Of a stretch of DNA of 64,000 bases, positions 1 through 7,702 are shown in pieces. Origin of the DNA: Acidobacteriaceae bacterium (GTDB taxonomy: Bacteria > Acidobacteriota > Terriglobia > Terriglobales > Acidobacteriaceae); assembly GCA_030041045.1 (NCBI GenBank), contig JASHOQ010000057.1, positions 1-64,000 on the forward strand. The letters run 5' to 3'. The notes beneath the pieces are model-generated. The model was not told the origin of the DNA and made no database searches. It saw only the letters and a list, made by a program, of their open reading frames with translations. The stretch's first letter is position 1. The number at the start of each line of letters is the position of its first letter. Position numbers and translations under genes: made by a program.

Positions 1-439
1 CGAGGTTGACGGCCGTGCGCCCGGGCACATTGTAGAGGGTAACGGGAATCGGGTGCACGGCGCGGGCGAGCGCGAGGAAATGCTGGAACTGGCCCTCCTG
101 CGTGGGTTTGTTGTAATACGGGCTGGCAGAGAGCACGGCGCTGACGCCGTGGACATGGCGCAACAGCGAGGCCTGGCGCACGGCCACGCGGGTGCAGTTG
201 TGGGTGCAGCCGGCCCACACGGGAACGCGGCCGGCGGCCGCCTCGATCACAAGGCGGATGGTCACGAGCCACTCGTCCTCATCGAGCGTGGCCGCCTCGC
301 CCGTGGACCCGCAGGCGACAAGAAAATCGATGCCCGAATCGATCTGCCAGTTCACCAGAGACCAGAGCGACGCTTCGTCGAGCGCGCCATCGGCGCGAAA
401 GGGCGTCACCAGAGCCGTACCGCATCCCGTCGTTTCCAT
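1..439 (-). CDS. dapA: 4-hydroxy-tetrahydrodipicolinate synthase (3' part cut by window edge)
   Basis: Condenses pyruvate with aspartate semialdehyde, the first committed step of diaminopimelate/lysine synthesis in the cytoplasm. The frame is open from the window edge to an ATG at 439 and was missed by the ORF track. The translation begins METTGCGTALVTPF and continues with FLVACGSTGEAATL, the family's substrate-binding T-T region, then SPYYNKPTQEG, which carries the conserved active-site Tyr, and YNVPGRTAV. About 146 N-terminal residues are present, so the Schiff-base Lys lies outside the window. It is co-oriented with dapB, lysC and asd, but a plus-strand sigma-factor module separates it from dapB, so it is probably transcribed from its own promoter in the 440-615 gap. 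Confidence 0.93.
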   Translation of the reverse strand, partial: METTGCGTALVTPFRADGALDEASLWSLVNWQIDSGIDFLVACGSTGEAATLDEDEWLVTIRLVIEAAAGRVPVWAGCTHNCTRVAVRQASLLRHVHGVSAVLSASPYYNKPTQEGQFQHFLALARAVHPIPVTLYNVPGRTAVNL

Positions 440-553
440 CACCTGAAAGTTTATAACGGATGGGATGGCGTGGAGAGGTACGGCGCTTGTGCAATTCGCG
501 CCGTGCTGCCCGAGCAGGCGCAAAGATTTTCCAAAAAAATATTTCGCGCGAAC

Positions 554-582
554 TGTCGAATCTGCCCGGTTCCATTCGATTC
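554..582 (+). promoter_or_regulatory. Candidate ECF42-type promoter upstream of the DGPF/YCII gene
   Basis: The sequence reads TGTCGA at 554-559, a 17-nt spacer, then CGATTC at 577-582, about 34 nt before the ATG of the DGPF gene. TGTCGA at -35 with a CGA/CGT-type -10 is the motif published for ECF42 sigma factors, and an ECF42 gene follows immediately, so autoregulation of the module is the natural reading. The motif match is seen directly; its function is inferred. Confidence 0.55.
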
Positions 583-615
583 CCAGGCAGAACAGGACCA
601 AGGAGACCTGAAAAC

Positions 616-972
616 ATGCAATACCTCTTGCTGATTTACGGCGCTGAAGGAGCGTGGGACGGAATGCCCGTCTCGGAAGCGAGCAAAATGACCCAGGAAT
701 TCGGCGCGTTTACGCAGTCGATCATGGACAACGGTAACTACAAAGGCGGGAACCGCCTGCACCCGACGAGCAAGGCGACGACGGTGCGCGTACGCGACGG
801 CAAGCGGGTGGTGACCGATGGGCCATTTGCGGAAACCAAGGAACAATTGGGCGGATACTATCTGATCGAGGCTGCGGACCTCGACGAGGCGACGGCGATT
901 GCAGCCCGCATTCCCTCGGCGCGGTTTGGATCCATCGAAGTCCGGCCCATCTTTGAGCGGCCTCCTGCGTAG
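616..972 (+). CDS. DGPF-motif YCII-family protein, partner of the ECF42 sigma factor
   Basis: This is a 118-residue YCII-related protein. It carries the DGPF motif (VVTDGPFAETKEQLGG) that names the DGPF proteins encoded next to ECF42 sigma factors. The ORF track starts it at 460, but the ATG at 616 (MQYLLLIYGAEGAW) has an AAGGAG-type ribosome site at a proper distance and begins at the usual point for the family. The biochemical role of DGPF proteins is not established; YCII relatives include small alpha/beta enzymes and binding proteins. It lies 67 nt upstream of the sigma gene on the same strand, behind a candidate ECF42 promoter, and interrupts the minus-strand dap gene series. Confidence 0.88.
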   Translation: MQYLLLIYGAEGAWDGMPVSEASKMTQEFGAFTQSIMDNGNYKGGNRLHPTSKATTVRVRDGKRVVTDGPFAETKEQLGGYYLIEAADLDEATAIAARIPSARFGSIEVRPIFERPPA

Positions 973-1039
973 TTGTGCAATCGGACCGCAACCGCGGGGG
1001 CTTTAGGCGGATGTACGCCCGCTGGGCTACGCTGGTCCT

Positions 1040-2284
1040 ATGCCCCCCGGCCGGGTTATCGAGCAGGTTTATCGCGAGGAGTGGGGCCGGATTGTGGCTG
1101 CGCTGATCCGGCTTTTCGGCAGTTTCGAGATCGCCGAAGAGGCGGCGCAGGAGGCCTTCACGGCAGCGGTGGAACAATGGCCGCGCCAGGGTACCCCGGA
1201 AAACCCGCGTGCATGGCTCATCGCCACCGCGCGCCATAAAGCCATCGACGCGCTGCGGCGGCGGTCGCGCTGGGAAGACGATGGCGATCCGGAAGAAAAG
1301 CTCGTTTTGGCGGAGCAGCCGGCGCGCGAGCCCTTTGACGAATCAGCGGTTGAAGACAATCGGTTGCGGCTGATCTTCACTTGCTGCCATCCCGCGCTGC
1401 GCCTGGAGGCGCAGGTGGCGCTCACCCTGCGGACCCTCTGCGGAATGACTACGGAGCAGATTGCGAAAGCCTTTCTGGTTCCCTTGCCGACCATGGCGCA
1501 ACGGCTGGTGCGCGCGCAGCAGAAGATTCACGATGCGGGCATTCCGTATCGAACCCCCGCGGCCGAGGATTTGCCGGAGCGGCTGGAAGCCGTTCTGCTG
1601 GTGATCTACCTCGTTTTCAACGAAGGGTACGGCGGGGCCGGCGAGGGCCGCGCCCTGTGCGAAGAAGCGATTCGCCTGGGCAGGCTGGTGGCGGAGCTGC
1701 TGCCCGGGCAGGTGGAGCCGCGCGGGCTGCTGGCCTTGATGCTGCTGCACCACGCGCGCCGTGCTGCGCGATTCGACGCGCTGGGCGAGATGATCCTGCT
1801 TGAAGAACAGGATCGCGAGCTATGGAATGGTGCGGAGATTGAGGAAGGCGCGCGGCTGGCTGAATCTGCGCTGCGCAGCGCGCCCGGTCCCTACTCCGTG
1901 CAGGCGGCGATTGCCGCCCTGCACGCCCTGGCGCGGGATGCGCGCGCAACCGACTGGCCCCAGATTGCGGCCCTCTATGACGTGCTATTGCGGATGCAGT
2001 CCTCGCCGGTGATCGAATTGAATCGCGCCGCGGCGGTGGCCATGGCGCAGGGATGCGAGGCCGGACTGAGTCTGCTCGATGAACTGGAGGATCGCGGCGA
2101 TCTGCGCGATTACCCGCTGCTCAAGGCGGCGCGCGCCGACCTTTTGCGGCGGCTGGAGCGATGGGAGCCTGCCGCTGAAGCCTATCGCCGCGCGCTGGCG
2201 CTCACAGCGAGCGCGGCGGAGCGGCGGTTTCTCGCGAAGCGGCTCGCGGAGGCGGAGTCGATGCTCAATGGGCGAGCCCGTTAG
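1040..2284 (+). CDS. ECF42-group RNA polymerase sigma factor with DUF6596 and C-terminal TPR-like extension
   Basis: An extracytoplasmic-function sigma factor of 414 residues, about twice the length of a simple ECF sigma, as expected for ECF42. Residues ~5-75 form sigma region 2 (VYREEWGRIVAALIR, ending in the ARHKAIDALRR segment). Residues ~108-170 form region 4, with the helix-turn-helix around MTTEQIAKAFLVPLPT. Residues ~180-285 are DUF6596 (VIYLVFNEGYGG). The remainder is an alpha-helical tail with TPR character (AEAYRRALALTASAAERRFL). ECF42 factors lack a classical anti-sigma factor and are thought to be controlled through this tail. No anti-sigma gene is seen nearby and the only partner is the DGPF protein upstream. 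Start at ATG 1040 fits the family N-terminus. Confidence 0.92.
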   Translation: MPPGRVIEQVYREEWGRIVAALIRLFGSFEIAEEAAQEAFTAAVEQWPRQGTPENPRAWLIATARHKAIDALRRRSRWEDDGDPEEKLVLAEQPAREPFDESAVEDNRLRLIFTCCHPALRLEAQVALTLRTLCGMTTEQIAKAFLVPLPTMAQRLVRAQQKIHDAGIPYRTPAAEDLPERLEAVLLVIYLVFNEGYGGAGEGRALCEEAIRLGRLVAELLPGQVEPRGLLALMLLHHARRAARFDALGEMILLEEQDRELWNGAEIEEGARLAESALRSAPGPYSVQAAIAALHALARDARATDWPQIAALYDVLLRMQSSPVIELNRAAAVAMAQGCEAGLSLLDELEDRGDLRDYPLLKAARADLLRRLERWEPAAEAYRRALALTASAAERRFLAKRLAEAESMLNGRAR

Positions 2285-2290
2285 AGTCCG

Positions 2291-2509
2291 GGGCACGGGT
2301 ACAATCGCGATTACGCCGGCAATGAACTTGAGGGCGAGGGGCCGCTCGATGTGAAGCCGCAGATGCAGGGACACTCGTCGATCGGCGTGCGCATCAACAA
2401 AGTGTACTGGATCAAGGGCGCGGTGCTGATGGCGCGGATGACGCTGCGGGTGCTCACTTTGGATGAGTTGTTGAAGTTACCTGCGAAGTTAAACGCGCCA
2501 AAGCAGTAA
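2291..2509 (+). pseudogene. 73-codon 3' coding remnant of unknown family
   Basis: An open frame with strongly G/C third positions runs from about 2291 to a TAA at 2507-2509, directly behind the sigma gene and, by chance or descent, in the same frame after its TAG. The translation includes GYNRDYAGNELEGEGPLDV and ends LLKLPAKLNAPKQ. No credible start codon or ribosome site precedes it; the first ATG would leave 48 codons. I do not recognise the family. Codon pattern and the lack of a beginning suggest the 3' end of a gene truncated when the sigma module arrived, but a chance ORF cannot be excluded. Nothing is seen in 2510-2608. Confidence 0.35.
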
Positions 2510-2608
2510 GTTCTGGAGGGTGCAGCTGCGCGTCCTTCGACTTGTCCGCCGAGGCGGACTGTGCCAGGACGACGGAGTATTCCCAAGGCGAATGTTCCTG
2601 CCGAGGCT

Positions 2609-3292
2609 TTAGAGCTGGTCGAAAATGTCGCGGAAGTCCCAGGCGCCGGCGGTCTTCTGGCGAGTGAGCCACTCGGCTCCGCGCACGGCGCCCAGCGCAA
2701 AGCCGCGGCGCGAGAATGCGTCATGGCGAATCTCGAGGATGTCCACTGCGCTCTTCGCGGTCACGACGTGCTCGCCCTTGGCGTCGCCGACGCGGTGCGA
2801 GGTGACGGGGATCTCCGCGCCGGGATGGGCGGCGGCGAGAATTTCCTTGAGCGTGATAGCGGTGCCCGAGGGCGCATCGACCTTGGTGACGTGGTGCGTT
2901 TCCGTGACGGAAAAATCGTAGTCCTCGAGTCGGGCCAGTTCCGCGGCGAGACGGAAGAGCTTCTGCACGCCGACGGAAAAATTGCTGGCGTAGAGTAGTG
3001 CGCCTCCGCGCTTGAGGGCGAGAGCTTTCATGTCGGGGAGCTTGGCGTACCAGCCGGTAGTGCCCACTACGATGCGGCAGCCGAGAGCCAGCACGGCGCG
3101 CATATTTTCAACAGCTGCTTCAGGTGCAGTGAAATCGACGATCACATCGACCCCGGCGAGATTGGGCGCGGTGAGCGCAGCGGCGTGTTCGTTCTCCAGG
3201 ATGTCGAGCGCACGCACGCTGTGGCCGCGCTCGCGCGCCACTTCGGCCACGAGGCTTCCGGTCTTTCCCTTGCCTAGCACGAGGATGAGCAT
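2609..3292 (-). CDS. dapB: 4-hydroxy-tetrahydrodipicolinate reductase
   Basis: Reduces the DapA product with NAD(P)H in lysine/diaminopimelate synthesis. The N-terminal nucleotide-binding loop reads VLGKGKTGS, a variant of the usual GxxGxMG. The VGTTG segment follows, then the catalytic/substrate motif ETHHVTKVDAPSGTA, with the conserved His pair, Lys and the PSGTA signature. At 227 residues it is shorter than the common ~265-270, as in compact versions of the family. The ATG at 3292 lies three bases from an array of 7-bp repeats, so the region where a ribosome site would be expected consists of repeat sequence and no clear Shine-Dalgarno is visible. It follows lysC in the ancestral order. 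Confidence 0.93.
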   Translation of the reverse strand: MLILVLGKGKTGSLVAEVARERGHSVRALDILENEHAAALTAPNLAGVDVIVDFTAPEAAVENMRAVLALGCRIVVGTTGWYAKLPDMKALALKRGGALLYASNFSVGVQKLFRLAAELARLEDYDFSVTETHHVTKVDAPSGTAITLKEILAAAHPGAEIPVTSHRVGDAKGEHVVTAKSAVDILEIRHDAFSRRGFALGAVRGAEWLTRQKTAGAWDFRDIFDQL

Positions 3293-3294
3293 TT

Positions 3295-3361
3295 CAGTGG
3301 ACAGTGGACAGTGAACGGTGGACAGTGGACAGTGGACAGTGGTCAGTGGTCAGTGGTCAGC
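3295..3361. repeat. Left heptad tandem array (CAGTGGA/CAGTGGT type)
   Basis: About nine head-to-tail copies of a 7-bp unit of the form ACAGTGG, drifting to TCAGTGG at the right end. The array lies between the dapB start codon and the 3' end of the four-helix-bundle gene, whose TGA stop lies inside the last unit. The array at 3841-3875 is the same unit in inverted orientation. Confidence 0.9.
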
Positions 3362-3722
3362 GTTTGGTGCTCTTGAGCGATTCCAGGATTGAAAATAGCA
3401 TTTTCCCTACTTCATGCGACAGCCCTTCTGCCTCTTTGAGCAATTCCGGTGTACCGAACTGAAGCCGGCGGGCGAGGTCGATCTGCGTCTGCAGTTCGGA
3501 GTTTGAACCTCGCGCAATCCCCAGAAAATGGCGAAACTCACTGGTGTTGTTTCTGCCTTGCCCCTCGGCTATGTTACACGGAATCGAAATGGAGGAGCGC
3601 CTCATTTGGCTGGTTAGCCCGTACAGCTCTTCGGATGGAAATGCGCGCGTAAAGCGATACACCAGGACAGCCAAATCCATCGAACGCTGCCAGACGACCA
3701 AATCTCGAAAGGATTGCACCAT
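3357..3722 (-). CDS. Four-helix-bundle protein of the S23 / 23S rRNA intervening-sequence family
   Basis: A 121-residue protein beginning MVQSFRDLVVWQRSMDLAV. It has the family hallmarks: F-x-x-L-x-V-W-x-x-(S/A) in helix 1, YRFTRAFPSEELYGL, SSISIPCNIAEGQGR, and FRHFLGIARGSNSELQTQ. Relatives are encoded in intervening sequences of 23S rRNA genes and as stand-alone genes, and a related bundle (Avd) assists diversity-generating retroelements. The biochemical role of the stand-alone form is unknown. No reverse transcriptase is nearby. The gene is visibly more AT-rich than its neighbours and sits between inverted heptad arrays that interrupt the lysC-dapB series, so it looks like an inserted cassette. 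Confidence 0.9.
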   Translation of the reverse strand: MVQSFRDLVVWQRSMDLAVLVYRFTRAFPSEELYGLTSQMRRSSISIPCNIAEGQGRNNTSEFRHFLGIARGSNSELQTQIDLARRLQFGTPELLKEAEGLSHEVGKMLFSILESLKSTKR

Positions 3723-3840
3723 TTCAGGCCCGGCACCTTGCGGTGAAAATCAGTTGTGCACCCGGAAGCGGGGAGATTAGCAGCCTAAAGCCTCAGCATG
3801 GTCAGTACGAATCGAAAACAAACGGGTTCCCTCGCACTCG

Positions 3841-3875
3841 CTGTCCACTGTTCACTGTCCACTGTTCACTGTCTG
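3841..3875. repeat. Right heptad tandem array, inverted relative to the left array
   Basis: The sequence alternates CTGTCCA and CTGTTCA units, the reverse complement of the 3295-3361 units. It supplies the last codons and the TGA of lysC (the tail QTVNSGQ is encoded by repeat). Together the two arrays bracket the four-helix-bundle gene and about 120 bp upstream of it. Confidence 0.88.
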
Positions 3876-5279
3876 CGGCTTGCGGGCTTCGACATCGAAG
3901 ACGGCGGGATCGGGGTTTTGGAAAAAGGCCGCGTGGAGCGAGCGGATGGCCTCGTCGGCGTCGTCTTCCTCAATCATGAAGCTCATGTTGATCTCGCTGG
4001 CGCCCTGCGAGATCATGCGCACGTTGATGTGACGAATGGCGCTGAAGACCTGCGCGGCGATGCCGCTCTGGCCGCGGATGTCTTCGCCCACCATGCACAC
4101 CAGCGCCTTTCTGCCCTCGTATTTTACGTCGGCCAGCTTGCTCAAATCGGCGGCAATCTCAGGAAGGCTCGCGTTCGAGTCGACGCTGAGTGAAACCGAG
4201 ACTTCGCTGGTGGAGACCATATCCACCGGGCACTTATGCTTGTCGAAGATGGCGAACATCTGGCTCATGTAGCCGTGCGTCATGAGCATGCGGCTGGCCA
4301 CGATGTCGATGATGCTCAGCTTCTTCTTGACGGCGATGGACTTGAAGGGGCTTTTGCAGTGCGGCGCGAGCGAGATGATGCGCGTGCCCTCGCATTTGGC
4401 ATTGCGGCTGTTGAGCACGGCGACGGGAATGTTCTTTTTGACGGCGGGCAGAATGGTGGCCGGATGCAGGACCTTGGCGCCGAAGTAGGCGAGCTCGGCT
4501 GCTTCTTCAAAGCTGATGACGCGCACGCGCAACGCGTCCGGGCAGACGCGGGGATCGGCGGTCATGATGCCGTCCACGTCGGTCCAGATTTCGATGGTTT
4601 CTGCCGAGAGTGCGCCGCCGATGAGCGCGCCGGTAAAGTCGGATCCGCCGCGGCCGAGCGTGGTGGTGACGCCCGCCTCATTGGCAGCGATGAAGCCGCC
4701 CATGACGGGAATCTTGTGCTCGTGCAAAAGGGGAAGCAGCTTTTCCTGGGCGCGCTTTTCCGTGACGGCGTCGAGCGGAGCGGCTTTTTGAAATTCGGAA
4801 TCGGTGACGACGATCTGGCGCGCGTCGACGTGCACCGCGTCGAGGCCGCGCTCACGGAAGGCGGCGGTGACGATGCGGCTGGAAAGGCGCTCACCGTAGC
4901 TGACGATGAGATCGGCAATGCGCGGCGTGAGCTCGAGCAGGACAGCGAGGCCGCGCAGAACCTCATCGAGAGAGTCGAAGCGCTGATCGATGAGATCGAC
5001 CGTCGATGCGCATTCGTTGGGTGATTGAATAAGCTCGGCGGCCACGTCGCGATGGCGCCCGCGCAGGCGCGAGCTGATGGCCAAAGCCCCGGTACGGTCG
5101 CCCTGCGCCGCGGCGCCGGCCGCGCGAAGCAACTGATCCGTCACCTTGGCCATGGCGCTGACCACGATCACCGGGCATTTCCCCTGCGCCACGCGGCCCT
5201 TCACGATGGCCGCGGTGCGGGCGATGGCGGCCGCGTCTTCGACCGAGGTTCCGCCAAATTTCATCACGACCAGGTTCAT
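3852..5279 (-). CDS. lysC: Aspartate kinase (monofunctional, lysC type)
   Basis: Phosphorylates aspartate, the entry step to lysine, threonine and methionine. From ATG 5279 it is 475 residues. It begins MNLVVMKFGGTSVEDAAAI, the classic KFGGTS substrate/ATP motif. The GRGGSDFTGALIGGAL segment and the ITTADPRV-like WTDVDGIMTADPRVCP follow. Two ACT domains (~310-465) would bind a feedback amino acid. The longer ORF from 5411 adds an unconserved leader. The extreme C-terminus is translated from the heptad array and is unlike other aspartokinases, so the original stop was probably displaced by insertion of the repeat cassette. It lies downstream of asd with an 86-nt gap, probably in one transcript. 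Confidence 0.94.
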   Translation of the reverse strand: MNLVVMKFGGTSVEDAAAIARTAAIVKGRVAQGKCPVIVVSAMAKVTDQLLRAAGAAAQGDRTGALAISSRLRGRHRDVAAELIQSPNECASTVDLIDQRFDSLDEVLRGLAVLLELTPRIADLIVSYGERLSSRIVTAAFRERGLDAVHVDARQIVVTDSEFQKAAPLDAVTEKRAQEKLLPLLHEHKIPVMGGFIAANEAGVTTTLGRGGSDFTGALIGGALSAETIEIWTDVDGIMTADPRVCPDALRVRVISFEEAAELAYFGAKVLHPATILPAVKKNIPVAVLNSRNAKCEGTRIISLAPHCKSPFKSIAVKKKLSIIDIVASRMLMTHGYMSQMFAIFDKHKCPVDMVSTSEVSVSLSVDSNASLPEIAADLSKLADVKYEGRKALVCMVGEDIRGQSGIAAQVFSAIRHINVRMISQGASEINMSFMIEEDDADEAIRSLHAAFFQNPDPAVFDVEARKPQTVNSGQ

Positions 5280-5365
5280 GGGTGCATTCCCGTTTTCACT
5301 CGAGCGGGCGCGGCGTGGGCCGGTGGACATGGGGAGGACTCCGAGAGGTATAGCCGAAGCATGGT

Positions 5366-6502
5366 TCAGGCGTGCGCGGTTGCGGCCGCAGCGGCCGGCT
5401 CTCCACTCCACCGGCCCGGCTCCAGTTTGCCCAGGCTGGCCAGCAACTCAGCATTGAGAATGGTTGCGCCGGCAGCGCCGCGTATGGTGTTGTGTGAGAG
5501 CACGGTGAACTTCCAGTCGAGCACGCCGCACGGACGCAGGCGGCCCACTGTCACGGCCATGCCCTTGCCGCGATTGCGGTCGAGCCGCGGCTGCGGACGG
5601 TCAGGCTGCGCAGCCCACTCGATGGGCTGATCCGGGGCGGAGGGCAGATCCTTGCCGGCGAGCGGTCGAAACTCCGCCCAAGCAGCGAGAATGTCCTCGC
5701 GCGTGACGAACCGGCCCAGCTTGTTGCCGAGCTTAACGGAAACGCTCTCCATATGCCCGTCCTGGACGGCGACGCGGTTGCAGTGCGCAGTGATTCTGGC
5801 AGAGAGCGGAGTCACGGAGTGGCCGGCAATGCTCGATTCCAGTCTGCCGAGAAGCTTGAGCGTCTCCGCTTCCATCTTTTCTTCTTCGCTGGCGATGTAG
5901 GGAATCACGTTGCCGAGAATGTCCATCGAAGGCACGCCCGGGTAGCCGGCGCCAGAGACAGCCTGCAGGGTGGTGACGAAGATCTGCTCCATGCCGAAGC
6001 GCTCCTCAAGCGGCTTGAGCGCCAGGACCAGGCCGATGGTGGAGCAGTTGGGGTTGGTGACCATATAGCCGCCGGAGTCGCGGCGCGAGGGCTGGTCCTC
6101 AATGAGGTGCAGATGATCAGCGTTGATTTCGGGAATGACAAGGGGCACGTTGGCGGCCATGCGGTAGGCGCTGGAATTCGAAATGACCGCGCAGCCGGCG
6201 TTGGCGAACCTGGGCTCCATCTCGCGGGCAATGGCGGCGTCGACGCTCGAAAAGATGATTCTTGGGGCGGAGGACGATACGGAGGGAGGCTCGGCAGGAG
6301 AAACGACCATGCGGGCGATGCGCTCCGGCAGCGGCGTATCGAGGCGCCAACGGGCCGCTTCCGCGTAGGCCTTGCCGCAGGAGCGGTCGCTGGCTGCGAG
6401 CCAGACGATCTCAAACCAGGAGTGGTTCTCGAGCAGTTGAATGTAGCGCTGGCCCACTGCGCCGGTAGCGCCGAGAATCCCGATTGGATACTTCGCTTTC
6501 AT
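5366..6502 (-). CDS. asd: Aspartate-semialdehyde dehydrogenase, archaeal/fungal type
   Basis: NADPH-dependent reduction of aspartyl phosphate to aspartate semialdehyde. From ATG 6502 (MKAKYPIGILGATGAVGQRY) it is 378 residues, the usual ~350-380. The Rossmann loop is GATGAVG. The catalytic Cys lies in VTNPNCSTIGLVLAL, followed by VSGAGYPG and the His-containing ITAHCNRVAVQDGH segment. HNTIRGAAGATILNAE closes the domain. These variants belong to the archaeal/yeast subfamily rather than the E. coli type. The track start at 6724 adds unrelated residues. It is the promoter-proximal gene of the asd-lysC-dapB series. Confidence 0.94.
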   Translation of the reverse strand: MKAKYPIGILGATGAVGQRYIQLLENHSWFEIVWLAASDRSCGKAYAEAARWRLDTPLPERIARMVVSPAEPPSVSSSAPRIIFSSVDAAIAREMEPRFANAGCAVISNSSAYRMAANVPLVIPEINADHLHLIEDQPSRRDSGGYMVTNPNCSTIGLVLALKPLEERFGMEQIFVTTLQAVSGAGYPGVPSMDILGNVIPYIASEEEKMEAETLKLLGRLESSIAGHSVTPLSARITAHCNRVAVQDGHMESVSVKLGNKLGRFVTREDILAAWAEFRPLAGKDLPSAPDQPIEWAAQPDRPQPRLDRNRGKGMAVTVGRLRPCGVLDWKFTVLSHNTIRGAAGATILNAELLASLGKLEPGRWSGEPAAAAATAHA

Positions 6503-6773
6503 GGTCCTGAACACTCCAGTGTACAGGAGGACGAGGTTGGCGCGGGCGCGGCAGCAAAGGATGAGCCTGAAGGTAAACGGCTTTGCGCAGAAAGTTAGAA
6601 GCTTCTCATGTCCGGACAGGCGCGCTGAGCTCCCGGGGAGCGCACACTCGAAATCGGGAGCCGAAAGGAGATTGCAGCGCGGCCCCCGCGGAGACTGGCT
6701 GCAAGCGCGGGAGCCCCGGCCCAACCGATGAGGGAGCCGGGGCGTGCGCAGGAGTGGAAGCGCGTCAGGCTAC

Positions 6774-6886
6774 AGCGGTTTCACAGTTGCTGTATCCCGA
6801 AGCCGCAGATGCTGAGTGGCCTTTTCACCAAGAAAAAGCCACCTTCCGCAACTGTGAAATATGGCTACATGTACTGTGGAACCGCT
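6774..6886. repeat. Nested stem-loop element between a secreted-protein gene and asd
   Basis: A perfect 12-bp inverted repeat, TTTCACAGTTGC (6779-6790) and GCAACTGTGAAA (6848-6859), encloses a second near-perfect hairpin, GTGGCCTTTT with AAAAAGCCAC. An outer 7-bp pair, AGCGGTT (6774-6780) and AACCGCT (6880-6886), ends next to the stop codon of the 6887 gene. No T-tract follows on either strand, so it is not a typical intrinsic terminator. The rest of 6503-6886 holds nothing else recognisable. Confidence 0.6.
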
Positions 6887-7702
6887 CTAGGGAACAAAGA
6901 CGCGGTAGGCGTAGCCGTTGCGAATCACAAGGACTGATCGGCGGGGCGCGTATACCACCGCCGGCGGCGCGGCAAAATAATAGACCGAAGGCGGCGGAGC
7001 CGGAGCGGGCGCATAGGCCACGACCGGAGGCGGCGGGGCCGGAGCGGGCGCGTAATCCATGGCCGTGGGGCTCGGAGCCGGTGGCTGTTGCTCGGGCGCG
7101 GGCGGCTCATAGGCGCTGGGACGCCGGTAGAGTCCGTCTGGAGTCTGCTCGAGCGGCTCGCCCATGGGCACTTCCATATCGTCCATCACCTTGAGCGTGA
7201 GCCGGGTTTCTTCCTTGAGGGTGGGGCGCGGCCCGCGGCGCGGCAGGTTGATCAAGTCGATGGGCCAGAGGATGGGGATCATCCACTCCACAGTGTCGCG
7301 CACGGCGTGGCCTTTGCCGAGGATGCGCCCGTACTCATCCACGTTATAACCGGGCACGCCCACCACGCGCGCGTCCACGGGGATTACGGTATCGGGCTCG
7401 ATGACCATGCGGTCGAACTTGAGTTCCATCCAACCCTTGCCGACGAAATGACCGGGATCCTTGTAATCTTCGAAGCGGCCCACGAGGTAGCTGTCATAGG
7501 GCAGAGTGGAGCGCCCGTAGCGCTCCGAGTAGCCGAGGCGGCAGAGCACGGGATCGCCGATGGCGGTGGTTTTGGAGTTGAGCTTGGGCTCCGACATGGT
7601 GCAACTGATCAGAGACCCGGCGGGAATGATCTGTTCACCGGCGTAGACAGACACCGGCGCGGCGAACAGGATAGCGCAGAGAGCCACTGGAACGCTCTTC
7701 AT
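6887..7702 (-). CDS. Secreted protein of unknown function with Pro/Ala-rich C-terminus
   Basis: A 271-residue protein with a signal peptide (MKSVPVALCAILFAAPVSVYA, cleavage after the AGE region). A compact domain of ~165 residues follows, starting QIIPAGSLISCTMSEPKL and containing GVPGYNVDEYGRILGKGHAV. From ~residue 190 the chain is repeats of PAPAPPP and APEQQPP, then a short C-terminal segment (RRSVLVIRNGYAYRVFVP). Resistance of such linkers suggests spanning of periplasm or peptidoglycan. An AGGAGG site precedes the ATG. I do not recognise the folded domain; PAGSLISC is reminiscent of conjugation TrbI/VirB10-like barrels but this is weak. Confidence 0.7.
   Translation of the reverse strand: MKSVPVALCAILFAAPVSVYAGEQIIPAGSLISCTMSEPKLNSKTTAIGDPVLCRLGYSERYGRSTLPYDSYLVGRFEDYKDPGHFVGKGWMELKFDRMVIEPDTVIPVDARVVGVPGYNVDEYGRILGKGHAVRDTVEWMIPILWPIDLINLPRRGPRPTLKEETRLTLKVMDDMEVPMGEPLEQTPDGLYRRPSAYEPPAPEQQPPAPSPTAMDYAPAPAPPPPVVAYAPAPAPPPSVYYFAAPPAVVYAPRRSVLVIRNGYAYRVFVP

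Noticed and set aside
53-634. 193-codon plus-strand ORF at the left edge
   Set aside because: Lies opposite dapA, whose minus-strand translation has clear family motifs.
3357-3722. Diversity-generating retroelement suggested by the Avd-like fold
   Set aside because: No reverse transcriptase, template repeat or variable repeat is seen nearby; the protein is the stand-alone S23-type bundle.
4236-5024. 262-codon plus-strand ORF
   Set aside because: Antisense shadow of lysC, with composition of a GC-rich reverse frame.
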